Assembly (NCBI GenBank): GCA_964531505.1
Contig: CAZHDT010000022.1
Location: 1 to 9,297 of the forward strand
Length of the DNA stretch: 9,297 bases
Source: UBA6264 sp964531505
GTDB lineage: Bacteria; Patescibacteriota; Patescibacteriia; UBA2591; UBA6264
Direction of reading: 5' to 3'
Part shown: positions 1 to 6,166 of the stretch, one piece after another
Numbering within the stretch: the stretch's first letter is position 1
Layout: every line of letters starts with the position of its first letter
The notes under the pieces: model-generated
What the model saw: only the letters and a program-made list of their open reading frames with translations
What the model was told of the DNA's origin: nothing
The model's database searches: none
Made by a program: the position numbers and the translations under genes

Positions 1-461
1 TCAGTAAAAACAAAATGAATATCGCTGTCTGATTCATAAACATCTAAAATTGTCCCTACTGAAGGGGCTGCTCTACCAATGCTTAAATCACCTGTTTTCC
101 CTTGACTATCAGGGCCTGTATTAATTGGCGCGGCAACATTGTCTCCGGGCGGAGGGGAAACTGGCGGAGTCCAAGCGTGAACTTCTTGGACAAACAGGGA
201 TTGGATAATTGGGGATTGGGAAAAATATGGAAAAAATTCCGCCAGAGGCGGATCAGCCTTTAGCTGAAAAATATTAAAAAATAAAATAAATAAAATAAGG
301 AAAAATGAGCTGGGAGAAAAAGTTGTTCGACGAAACGCTTTTTCTTTTTTTTGTTGGAATTGTTTCCCGACAAAAAAATCCAAAACAAAAGAAATAATTT
401 TTCGGCCATTCTTTTGTTTTGGAAAAAGACAGCGACTTTTTCCTTTTTGTTTGAAATTCAT
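1..461 (-). CDS. Membrane-anchored or secreted protein, N-terminal part only (runs off left edge)
   Basis: This frame stays open from an ATG at 461-459 to the window edge, giving 153 residues with no stop. The start is supported by AGAGGA seven bases upstream, the clearest ribosome binding site in the window. A basic cytoplasmic stretch (about residues 1-50) precedes one hydrophobic segment (about 52-66, SSFFLILFILFFNIFQ), which could be a signal anchor or an unusually long signal peptide. After it comes a Pro-rich segment, WTPPVSPPPGDNVAAPIN (97-114), and then a Gly/Ser-rich region. The Trp-Thr-Pro-Pro / NVAAPIN style recalls secreted surface proteins annotated near pilus genes in Parcubacteria; that is memory, not a search. 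The function is unknown and the C-terminal domains lie outside the window. Oddly, the basic N-terminal part is encoded by back-to-back inverted repeats, so it may derive from repeat DNA. Confidence 0.7.
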   Translation of the reverse strand, partial: MNFKQKGKSRCLFPKQKNGRKIISFVLDFFVGKQFQQKKEKAFRRTTFSPSSFFLILFILFFNIFQLKADPPLAEFFPYFSQSPIIQSLFVQEVHAWTPPVSPPPGDNVAAPINTGPDSQGKTGDLSIGRAAPSVGTILDVYESDSDIHFVFT

Positions 462-468
462 ATAGAAA

Positions 469-474
469 TCCTCT
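469..474 (-). promoter_or_regulatory. Shine-Dalgarno site of the left-edge gene
   Basis: AGAGGA on the minus strand lies seven bases before the ATG at 461. It decides the start of the partial gene. It is notable because no other gene start in the window has a recognisable Shine-Dalgarno sequence. Confidence 0.7.
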
Positions 475-475
475 T

Positions 476-527
476 TTGCTGAAAAATTTTAATTAAATAT
501 TACGACCTTAATCAAAACTTTCAGCAA
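476..527 (-). promoter_or_regulatory. Long stem-loop in the 5' leader of the left-edge gene
   Basis: Perfect 9-bp arms TTGCTGAAA (476-484) and TTTCAGCAA (519-527) enclose a second inverted repeat, TTTTAATTAA (487-496) against TTAATCAAAA (508-517). The inner pair has one G-U wobble in the minus-strand RNA. Together they give about 19-20 paired positions with an 11-base loop and a small bulge. The hairpin ends just before the Shine-Dalgarno site at 469-474. A weak -10-like TATAAA lies just upstream on the minus strand, near 536-541, so the stem could sit at the 5' end of the transcript. There is no U-run after it in the minus direction, so it is not a terminator for that strand. It may stabilise the mRNA or control translation (inference). 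Confidence 0.5.
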
Positions 528-585
528 TTATTTTTATTTATATAAAGTAATAAGTTAAATTTTAAATTTAGGTCTTGCAGGGGGT

Positions 586-606
586 CTTGCAGGTCGGACC
601 TGCAAG
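586..606. repeat. Short palindrome, AGGT-CGG-ACCT core
   Basis: Perfect 9-bp arms CTTGCAGGT and ACCTGCAAG are separated by CGG. A partial direct copy of the left arm region (GTCTTGCAGG at 572-581 and 584-593) precedes it. It lies 24 bases beyond the stop of the AlbA_2 gene, but no T-run follows on either strand, so it is not a typical intrinsic terminator. It is one member of the dispersed palindrome family; the same core and spacer recur at 9248-9264. Confidence 0.75.
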
Positions 607-629
607 GAAGTAAATTGGGGCTTGGGCGC

Positions 630-1991
630 TTAGGGATTGGAATTATTTTTTCTCAATATCCATTTTCCCCCTTTTTTTGACCCAATAAATTTAATTTTGT
701 CTTTTAATTGTTTGATATCTCTCTCAATCGTTTTTGCATTAACCCCAATTTCTAAAGCAAAATTTCTCTGATTAAAAACTCCTTTTTTAATTTTTGCCAA
801 AATTATTTTTTGTCTTTCATTTTTGCCGACATTTTTGCCGACATTTTTGCCGACATTTTCACCCACCCCTTTTCCAACAGTTTTAGAAACATCCAAATGA
901 TAATTTTTTCTTTCGAATATAATAATAAATAAACCAGCGATTTCTTCGAATTTAGCATCTGGCTCTTTAGAAAGAATCAATTTTATACCCCTTCCCCATT
1001 TTTCTATAAAGTGCACTCTATGGAAAATATCCGCTATTAATTCGTTTCTTCTTTTAGAAATATTTTTTTTGATAATTTGATTGATGGTTAATCCTTCGTA
1101 TAATCCTCCCGGATTTCTTATTTCCACCCTATTTTTAAAAACGGCGATATTCACTGAATCATATTGCCAATAATCCCTATGGCAAAAAGCATTGATAATT
1201 GCTTCTCTAAATGCGTCTTTATTTATTTCGGGAACATCAATTCTTCTTAGTCCATCCAATTTCATCCCGATGTGAATATTTTTTAAAATATATTTTTCCG
1301 CCTGGTCTATTAAATAAAATAAATCTCCTTCAAAATCTTTCATGTCTAAAGGTATTATGGTGTCATTGTCGGCAAAAGTTGCGCATCTTAATTTTGCGTT
1401 AGGAAAAAACTTATCCGGCTTTTTTCCGAAAAGAATAATTGAGGCATTTGTCGGTTTATTTTGATATAATAAATTTAAACTATCCAATGAATTTTTGAGA
1501 TTGACATATTTGAGTCCGGCGGTTTTAAGAAAAATTTTCAATTTATTAACTGAAACATCTTTTATAGACGCTTTGCTGTTTGTTTTATCGTCCCATCTCA
1601 TCTGTTCTTTATTTCTTTCTAAAATCATTTTTTCCGATTCTTTTGCCGACATTAGTCTATCTTCATCAGCCGTCCTTATATACGGTCTTCCATAAGCATA
1701 ATACGGAATTTCATTTCCCGAGAAATCAACTACAATACATCGTTTTTTATTTATAATTTTTTCTTTTATGATTGGATAAATTTTGGATTCAATGTTATCA
1801 GATATTGATTTAGAAAGATTTCTTAATGTGTCTTTTCCTATTTCTTGTCCTATCACATTGCCATTATCTTTTACACCAAAAATAATCTTCCCATTTTGAT
1901 GTTTATTTAAAATAGCAACCATTGATATTATTGCCTCTTTTGTTTCTGAAACTGACTTTTTTAATTCTAATGTTTCCGACTCTTTAATCAT
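630..1991 (-). CDS. AlbA_2 (Schlafen-type) / HATPase_c_4 family putative transcriptional regulator
   Basis: The protein has 453 residues. Residues 4-125 match the AlbA_2 fold seen in divergent 'AAA_4' proteins: an ESETLELKKS opening, the core KIIFGVKDNGNVIG (35-48), and YIRTADEDRLMS (104-115). Residues about 255-340 resemble the HATPase_c_4 region: FREAIINAFCHRDY (261-274), IRNPGGLYEG (291-300), and a RNELIADIF...KWGRGI block (315-336). A linker of repeated VGKN units (372-391) leads to a C-terminal winged-helix region (about 395-445). The length and domain order are usual for this family, often annotated as 'ATP-binding protein' or 'RecG-related', although it is not a helicase. A DNA- or nucleic-acid-binding regulatory role is likely; the target is unknown. 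The start fits the family's Glu-rich N-terminus. No Shine-Dalgarno sequence is visible. It stands alone, with repeat DNA on both sides. Confidence 0.85.
   Translation of the reverse strand: MIKESETLELKKSVSETKEAIISMVAILNKHQNGKIIFGVKDNGNVIGQEIGKDTLRNLSKSISDNIESKIYPIIKEKIINKKRCIVVDFSGNEIPYYAYGRPYIRTADEDRLMSAKESEKMILERNKEQMRWDDKTNSKASIKDVSVNKLKIFLKTAGLKYVNLKNSLDSLNLLYQNKPTNASIILFGKKPDKFFPNAKLRCATFADNDTIIPLDMKDFEGDLFYLIDQAEKYILKNIHIGMKLDGLRRIDVPEINKDAFREAIINAFCHRDYWQYDSVNIAVFKNRVEIRNPGGLYEGLTINQIIKKNISKRRNELIADIFHRVHFIEKWGRGIKLILSKEPDAKFEEIAGLFIIIFERKNYHLDVSKTVGKGVGENVGKNVGKNVGKNERQKIILAKIKKGVFNQRNFALEIGVNAKTIERDIKQLKDKIKFIGSKKGGKWILRKNNSNP
818..865 (-). repeat. In-frame 12-bp tandem repeat encoding VGKN units
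   Basis: Three exact 12-bp units (818-853, plus-strand CATTTTTGCCGA) are followed by a degenerate fourth (854-865) within the AlbA_2-family gene. They encode the VGEN/VGKN linker between the ATPase-like region and the C-terminal winged helix. Copy-number change would lengthen or shorten the linker without shifting the frame. Val-Gly repeats at this position are, from memory, common in this family. Confidence 0.85.
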
Positions 1992-2166
1992 TGATATAAA
2001 TTAATTTTGAAAAATAAATTTATTGATTGGTCCAGGATTGGTACAGGTCTGACCTGAACGAAGTTGGGGTATCCTTCGCTCTTTGAGCTACGGAATACCT
2101 TTGGGTTGAGATTGCTTCGTCGGCCACCGTTTTAGGCGGCCTTCTCGCAATAACAAGGGGAAAAAG
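1992..2166. repeat. Intergenic composite of three palindromic repeat types
   Basis: This gap holds no gene. It contains: (1) the palindrome CAGGT-CTG-ACCTG at 2044-2056; (2) a pseudo-palindrome, GGTATCC...GGAATACC, at 2068-2099; and (3) a REP-like unit at 2110-2160, which begins GATTGCTTCGTCGGCC and ends CTCGCAATAACAAGGGG, with ATTGC/GCAAT outer arms. Parts 2 and 3 recur near the right edge (9077-9149, and 8932-8982 plus others) but in a different order. The REP-like unit resembles the widespread bacterial repeat that translates as 'CHCEE(R/A)'. I saw no promoter that I would defend. Confidence 0.7.
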
Positions 2167-3237
2167 CTATAAGAAATAATTATTAGTTGCGAATTTAAAC
2201 TGCTCAATAAATAATTTTTTTAAAAACACAATGCTGTTCTGCTCATAAAAAATAATCATAGCTTTTTTATAATCTGATTCATCAATGCTTCTGAAGGAAA
2301 GAGGACAAAAATTATAAGCTAATAACAGCGCGTTGCTTAGCATTCTGGATGTCCGCTTATTTCCGTCTTCAAAGGGCTGAATATAAGAAATTAACAAAAG
2401 CGCTATTAAGGCTTTACTAAGGGGTTCTTTTTGTTTATTTAATATTTCAATCATTTTTTCCAAAGCTTCCATAATTTGAAACTCGTTGTCTAATGGCCGA
2501 TATTTTGTTCCGACTATCCCCACGAGCCCTTTTCTAATGTCCATTGATATTCCAAGCCCTTGAACAAGCAAGTGGTGGATTTCTTGAATTTTTTTAACGG
2601 TTATTTTTTTAAAATATACTTTCTGTTCCAAAATATAATTAAAAGTTTTTTTGTGGTTTAAAATCATGATGGCCTCTTCTTTTTTATGGCCGACTGCTTC
2701 CTTATTTTCTTTAATCAAAATTTCCGTATCAATAAGTGAATAAGTATTGCCCTCGATCTGAGACGATTTCCAACTCAAATCGATGGTCAATCGTTCAAAT
2801 TCTTTTTTGATAATGGATTTTGAGAGATTTTTATTTCTCTGTTGATAATCATCATTCAATTTTTTTAGTTCTTTAATTTCTTCGTTGGTGAATATATTTT
2901 TTAAATCTTCAAATATCTTGAAATTAAAGCGTTCAAAAACGACATTTCTTTTGTCGGGCTCTAATTTAAAATAATCATTAACATCAAAATATCTTAAAAC
3001 TTTATTTTTTATGTTTTCTTCATACCAAACTGACCGCCCTTTGCCCCGCCGTTTTATTAAATTCTTTGCCAGCAAAAAATTGATATTCCGCACGACTGTA
3101 ATCCGGGAAATTATAATATTTTCTTTTTCTAAATATATTTTTATGCTTGAATTGGTCGCTCTTTTTTGACTTCTGATAAAATTAAATATATCTTGTTGGG
3201 TTTTATTTATTTGTTTTTCTTTTATAATTTTTATCAT
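2167..3237 (-). CDS. Fic-domain protein with N-terminal winged helix; catalytic His replaced by Gln
   Basis: The protein has 356 residues. The N-terminus (about 1-75) looks like a winged-helix DNA-binding region. Residues 158-163 (SSQIEG) match the Fic inhibitory-helix motif (S/T)xxxE(G/N), placed N-terminal to the catalytic core. The core motif at 287-295 reads QPFEDGNKR, followed by TSR. Fic enzymes usually have HPFx(D/E)GN(G/K)R and transfer AMP or another nucleotide phosphate group to protein hydroxyls, with the His as base. Here that His is Gln, encoded by CAG. The rest of the motif is intact, so the gene does not look decayed. It may be a pseudo-enzyme, a variant with altered chemistry, or a regulator. 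No Shine-Dalgarno sequence is visible. The gene is monocistronic between repeat-filled gaps and has a perfect inverted repeat just upstream, which its own DNA-binding domain might recognise (inference). The stop codon is TAG. Confidence 0.88.
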   Translation of the reverse strand: MIKIIKEKQINKTQQDIFNFIRSQKRATNSSIKIYLEKENIIISRITVVRNINFLLAKNLIKRRGKGRSVWYEENIKNKVLRYFDVNDYFKLEPDKRNVVFERFNFKIFEDLKNIFTNEEIKELKKLNDDYQQRNKNLSKSIIKKEFERLTIDLSWKSSQIEGNTYSLIDTEILIKENKEAVGHKKEEAIMILNHKKTFNYILEQKVYFKKITVKKIQEIHHLLVQGLGISMDIRKGLVGIVGTKYRPLDNEFQIMEALEKMIEILNKQKEPLSKALIALLLISYIQPFEDGNKRTSRMLSNALLLAYNFCPLSFRSIDESDYKKAMIIFYEQNSIVFLKKLFIEQFKFATNNYFL

Positions 3238-3270
3238 TGTTTTAATGGAAATTGTATCATTTTACATATT

Positions 3271-3295
3271 TAATTGTTTCATTTTGAAACAATTA
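3271..3295 (-). promoter_or_regulatory. Perfect 10-bp inverted repeat, candidate operator of the Fic gene
   Basis: Arms TAATTGTTTC (3271-3280) and GAAACAATTA (3286-3295) are separated by five bases, 33 bases before the Fic start codon. A -10-like TACAAT (minus strand, about 3251-3256) lies between the repeat and the ATG, so the repeat would cover the -35 area. No good -35 hexamer is visible. The spacing of half-sites suits a dimeric winged-helix protein. The operator role is inferred. Confidence 0.5.
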
Positions 3296-3322
3296 AAACA
3301 ATATTGTTATGTTGTTAATGGG

Positions 3323-3377
3323 GATTGCCGCGCGCCTGCGGCGCTCGCAATTTTCGGAGAACGGTTCTCCGAAAGTT
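3323..3377. repeat. REP-like unit followed by a strong hairpin
   Basis: A GC-rich REP-like unit runs from GATTGC (3323-3328) to GCAAT (3347-3351), with an inner GCCGC/GCGGC stem. It abuts a perfect inverted repeat, TTTCGGAGAAC (3352-3362) against GTTCTCCGAAA (3364-3374), which extends with wobble pairs to about 3349-3377. Neither carries a terminator U-run. The GC content is far above the surrounding sequence, suggesting a mobile or imported repeat. Confidence 0.65.
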
Positions 3378-3441
3378 TCTATCAAATAAAATTTAGTTTT
3401 GTTTTTATCTTATTTATTATAAATTATATGCCTTTTAATAA

Positions 3442-3464
3442 ATAAAAAAAGGGTAATTGCCCTT
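3442..3464 (-). terminator. Intrinsic terminator of the pilus operon
   Basis: On the minus strand, the stem AAGGG/CCCTT (3460-3464 with 3449-3453) has a six-base loop and is followed by TTTTTTTATT. The stem overlaps the stop codon of the last pilin-like gene, so transcription would end immediately after translation. The stem is short but its position and T-run are right. Confidence 0.7.
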
Positions 3465-4218
3465 AAAATCCGAATTTTTGCCATTTTGGAATATTGCTTT
3501 CCAATTGTCTTTCATATTCAACATAAGAGCCTGTCCCCTGGATTTTAATGCCGATGGGAAGATTGGCCCCTGTCGGGGTCAAAGTGTAGGTTTCAGAAGC
3601 CACGCCGTTATTGATAATTCTGATTTGATAATATTTTCCGGCGTAACCACTGGTATTAAGTGAATAGGGAAAAGAAGAAATTAGGGTTTGAACAATTGAT
3701 GAAACGCAAACCCGGGGAGAGCCACCAGTGTCGCATTGATAAATAATTAAATCAGTCGGTTCAGAACTGGTTTGACTGATTTGTAAACTAGTAGGATAAG
3801 TTGCGCCGTTAATATTTAAATCCAGTTCTAGAGATTCTCCCGGTTCTAAACTAATAATCCAGGCGTTGGTCGGACTAATCGCACCACTGGCGCATTCTGT
3901 TGGCGGATTCGGGCAATCAGTATCCGCGCTTACTGTCCCTTCGTATTCGGAGCCATCATCAAAACTGCCACTTAAGGTGTAAGAAGAAATGTCGGCATAA
4001 TTTTGATTTACTTGGTAAGAAACTTTTTCAACAGCGGTTTTCGTGGCAAAATAGGCTTTTTCAGAAACTTCAATTCCTTTAACAACTCGGCTGTGACGAA
4101 TGGTTGTTTCCGCCACCAAAAGAGTTCCGGTTAAAATGGAAGAAATAATTAATAATGTTAATACTAATGAAATGCCCTGATTTTTACTAGAACATTTATT
4201 TTTTTTTCTTAATATCAT
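3463..4218 (-). CDS. PilX/GspK-like prepilin (minor pilin, probable tip component)
   Basis: The protein has 251 residues. A basic leader with Lys/Arg (1-14) ends in NQG at 13-15, then a hydrophobic N-terminal helix (16-36, ISLVLTLLIISSILTG...). Cleavage after Gly15 would make Ile16 the first mature residue. Position +5 is then Leu, not the Glu found in most pilins; lack of Glu5 is typical of GspK/PilX-type minor pilins. The rest is predicted to be beta-rich and extracellular, with Cys102, 109, 162 and 171 available for disulfides. It is the last gene of the operon after PilD and FimT-, PilV- and PilW-like genes, in the same relative order as H-I-J-K minor pseudopilins. It is separated from the preceding gene by 150 bases of palindromes and ends in a terminator. 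No Shine-Dalgarno sequence is seen. Confidence 0.78.
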   Translation of the reverse strand: MILRKKNKCSSKNQGISLVLTLLIISSILTGTLLVAETTIRHSRVVKGIEVSEKAYFATKTAVEKVSYQVNQNYADISSYTLSGSFDDGSEYEGTVSADTDCPNPPTECASGAISPTNAWIISLEPGESLELDLNINGATYPTSLQISQTSSEPTDLIIYQCDTGGSPRVCVSSIVQTLISSFPYSLNTSGYAGKYYQIRIINNGVASETYTLTPTGANLPIGIKIQGTGSYVEYERQLESNIPKWQKFGF

Positions 4219-4368
4219 TTTTATTTTTTAGAGCGTTTGACCTGGCAGGACCGGGGTCGGGCCTCATTTTATATTTGTACCGGGTTAGACCCGATTTTAC
4301 AGGTGCGACCTGTAATACAGGTGCGACCTGTACAAGCCTTAACCTCGTGAACTTCTTTTATTTTCTAT
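4219..4368. repeat. Palindrome cluster inside the pilus operon
   Basis: Three consecutive palindromes with 3-base spacers occur: CGGGT-TAG-ACCCG (4281-4293), arms TTACAGGT/ACCTGTAA around GCG (4297-4315), and arms TACAGGT/ACCTGTA around GCG (4316-4332). The last two are near-identical and adjacent. A further GACC-GG-GGTC lies at 4249-4258. No gene or terminator is visible. All other gaps in this operon are 24 bases or less, so this looks like an insertion of repeat DNA. Confidence 0.75.
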
Positions 4369-4986
4369 TTATTTTCTATATGTGTATCTTTGCGGAACGG
4401 TTTGTTGGAGGGTTAATTGTTTTTCGCCAATTTTTTCAATTAATGATTTTAATTTTAAAACGATGGTAACGCGGGGGTGGACATAAGAGGTTGAACCCGT
4501 GGTAAAAGGATTGCTGACGGGAATAATGTAAAAATCAAGGCGTTCTACACTTACATTGGTCATGGTAATACTTTGAAAATTATTATCATCGGAACAGTCC
4601 GCATTTTTGCATCTCTTAATAGAACAGCGGGCCAAAGCGCAAATTCCAGAACCGGATAAATCCGTTTGGTATCTGATTTGATTGCCTGAAAAATCCAAAA
4701 GCAATAATTTTTCTTCCGGACTGGCTAATGGTTCAATATAATTTGAGTAGTCAATTAAACCGGCTCTGATGTCTTTGACAATCATGCCCATTAAATATTG
4801 GCCGTCTTCTTGAATATTGACCTGTCCCAAAGTTTTTTCTCTAGTGCCGATGACTTTCATATAAATTCCCATCGCGGCTAAAACTGCCGTGACAATTAGA
4901 GCCATGGAAACAATTAATTCAATTAAGGTAAAAGCCTTGTTGTTGGATTTAATAAAATTATTTTTTAACATTTTAATAAAAATCAT
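4369..4986 (-). CDS. PilW/GspJ-like prepilin
   Basis: The protein has 205 residues. A class III prepilin signal is clear: KA|FTLIELIVSMALIVTAVLA, with cleavage expected between Ala18 and Phe19 and Glu23 at mature position +5. The segment QEDGQYLMGMIVKDIRAG (59-76) fits the amphipathic helix of PilW/GspJ proteins. The C-terminal part is beta-rich, with Cys116, 121, 126 and 131 in a regular five-residue spacing. Residue -1 is Ala rather than the usual Gly. The ATG directly follows the TAA of the PilV-like gene with no spacer, which implies translational coupling. An alternative start at Met6 would give a 13-residue leader. It probably forms the minor-pilin tip complex with its three neighbours. 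Confidence 0.85.
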   Translation of the reverse strand: MIFIKMLKNNFIKSNNKAFTLIELIVSMALIVTAVLAAMGIYMKVIGTREKTLGQVNIQEDGQYLMGMIVKDIRAGLIDYSNYIEPLASPEEKLLLLDFSGNQIRYQTDLSGSGICALARCSIKRCKNADCSDDNNFQSITMTNVSVERLDFYIIPVSNPFTTGSTSYVHPRVTIVLKLKSLIEKIGEKQLTLQQTVPQRYTYRK

Positions 4987-5541
4987 TTAACGCCAGTCGG
5001 TTAAACGAAGCTCTAAGCTGACGGTGTTGTCTTTGCTTCTTTCAATCCAATGAACCGTGGAAGTTATTTTTTTTTCGCAAGGAACAACGCAATTTCCGCC
5101 CAAATCATCGCCATCTTCCAGGGTAATCATCCTTCTAAAAACTTCTTGACCGGCGCAGGGAGTGAACAGGTCGCTGACTTGTTGACAGAGATAACAATTA
5201 TCGCAATTAATTATTGTCTCATCGCCGGTAAAACTGGCTGGGGCGCTTAATTCAGTCGCATTGTAATTAATAATATATTTGTCATTAACATCTATGCCAT
5301 AAGGCCAATCTTGAGCCGGATCCAAGCGATTGCTTTCAACAATAGCGTAAACAATTTCCAATCCTTCTCTTGCTAAATTTGTTGCCATAACTCGCTGAGC
5401 CGACTCCCCTCCCAAAACCGTATGAACTAAACCGACTGACAAAATAGCAATAACAGAAGTGACAATAATGCCTAGGGCAACGATTGTTTCCACTAAACTT
5501 TGGCCGAGATTATTTTTTTTAAATTTCAAAATTTTTTTCAT
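4987..5541 (-). CDS. PilV/GspI-like prepilin
   Basis: The protein has 184 residues. The leader, with five Lys residues, ends in LG, giving G13|Q14 SLVETIVALGIIVTSVIAIL, with Glu18 at mature position +5. NLAREGLEIVYAI (55-67) matches the 'A-x-E-G-L-E' helix that is usual in PilV/GspI proteins. The periplasmic/extracellular part is unusually Cys-rich: Cys113, 116 and 119 form CDNCYLC, with Cys129, 151 and 155 further on. That suggests disulfides or a metal site (inference). It is 13 bases downstream of the FimT-like gene and abuts the PilW-like gene. No Shine-Dalgarno sequence is visible. Confidence 0.85.
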   Translation of the reverse strand: MKKILKFKKNNLGQSLVETIVALGIIVTSVIAILSVGLVHTVLGGESAQRVMATNLAREGLEIVYAIVESNRLDPAQDWPYGIDVNDKYIINYNATELSAPASFTGDETIINCDNCYLCQQVSDLFTPCAGQEVFRRMITLEDGDDLGGNCVVPCEKKITSTVHWIERSKDNTVSLELRLTDWR

Positions 5542-5554
5542 TTTTTCAAATTAA

Positions 5555-6142
5555 TTAAGGATTTTTACGCACGTCTATTTCTCCTTGGCTGTTAATCCTT
5601 ACATAACCGATGAAACTTTCATCATTGTGTTCTATGGAAACCATGGAAATATTAGCGCCAGTTAACTCACTTCCGCCAGCGCCGTTACTGACATAAATTT
5701 TTCCGCTGGGCGGAACGAAAAGAATGGTGGTGTGGGAAATGGACATAAAATCTATTTGATTTGACAGGGTATAGACTTGGCTCACAGTATCGCCGGCGTC
5801 ATATTCGTAATTAGCAGGGAGAGAATCGTTGATGAAAAATTTATAACTATCGGGGTCAGTTGATTCGTTAAAATAAACGCCGTAACCGCCGTCCGGACGA
5901 ATGCCGCCGATTGTTTTTCCGGTTAAAGCCATCATTTGCGCTTGTTTCACAATGCCGGCCATTTTTTCCGTGGCGGAATTAACATCAGTACTCCGTCCAC
6001 CAACCCGCATATTAGCGAAAACCATGCCGGACAAAATAACGGTAATAGAAACAACCACCATTAACTCAATTAAAGTGAAGGATTGGAGACTTGGGTACTT
6101 GGGTACTTGGGGTTTGGGTGCCTTGTGGTATTTATTTTTCAT
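5555..6142 (-). CDS. FimT/GspH-like prepilin with a repeat-derived leader
   Basis: The protein has 195 residues. The class III signal is S21|FTLIELMVVVSITVILSG, with Glu26 at +5, and a following helix that contains KMAGIVKQAQMMAL (60-73), as in GspH/FimT proteins. The C-terminal part is a beta-rich domain with FVPPSGKIYV and a late GYVRINSQGEIDV segment, typical of this family. There are no cysteines. The -1 residue is Ser instead of the usual Gly, which could slow processing. The leader is 21 residues long, and its part KPQVPKYPSLQS is encoded by an 8-bp tandem repeat. The gene lies 24 bases after pilD. The ATG at 6142 is the only Met before the mature region; no Shine-Dalgarno sequence is visible. 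Confidence 0.85.
   Translation of the reverse strand: MKNKYHKAPKPQVPKYPSLQSFTLIELMVVVSITVILSGMVFANMRVGGRSTDVNSATEKMAGIVKQAQMMALTGKTIGGIRPDGGYGVYFNESTDPDSYKFFINDSLPANYEYDAGDTVSQVYTLSNQIDFMSISHTTILFVPPSGKIYVSNGAGGSELTGANISMVSIEHNDESFIGYVRINSQGEIDVRKNP
6089..6112 (-). repeat. 8-bp tandem repeat in the prepilin leader
   Basis: Three units of ACTTGGGT (the third ACTTGGGG) run head to tail on the plus strand. They encode part of the FimT-like leader, between the start codon and the cleavage site. Eight is not a multiple of three, so gain or loss of one unit would shift the frame. Confidence 0.85.
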
Positions 6143-6166
6143 TATTATTTTTTAATACTATTATTT

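Noticed and set aside
3245..3445. 66-codon plus-strand frame in the gap upstream of the Fic gene
   Set aside because: It crosses the inverted repeat and the REP-like unit, changes composition midway, and has no ribosome binding site or recognisable domain.
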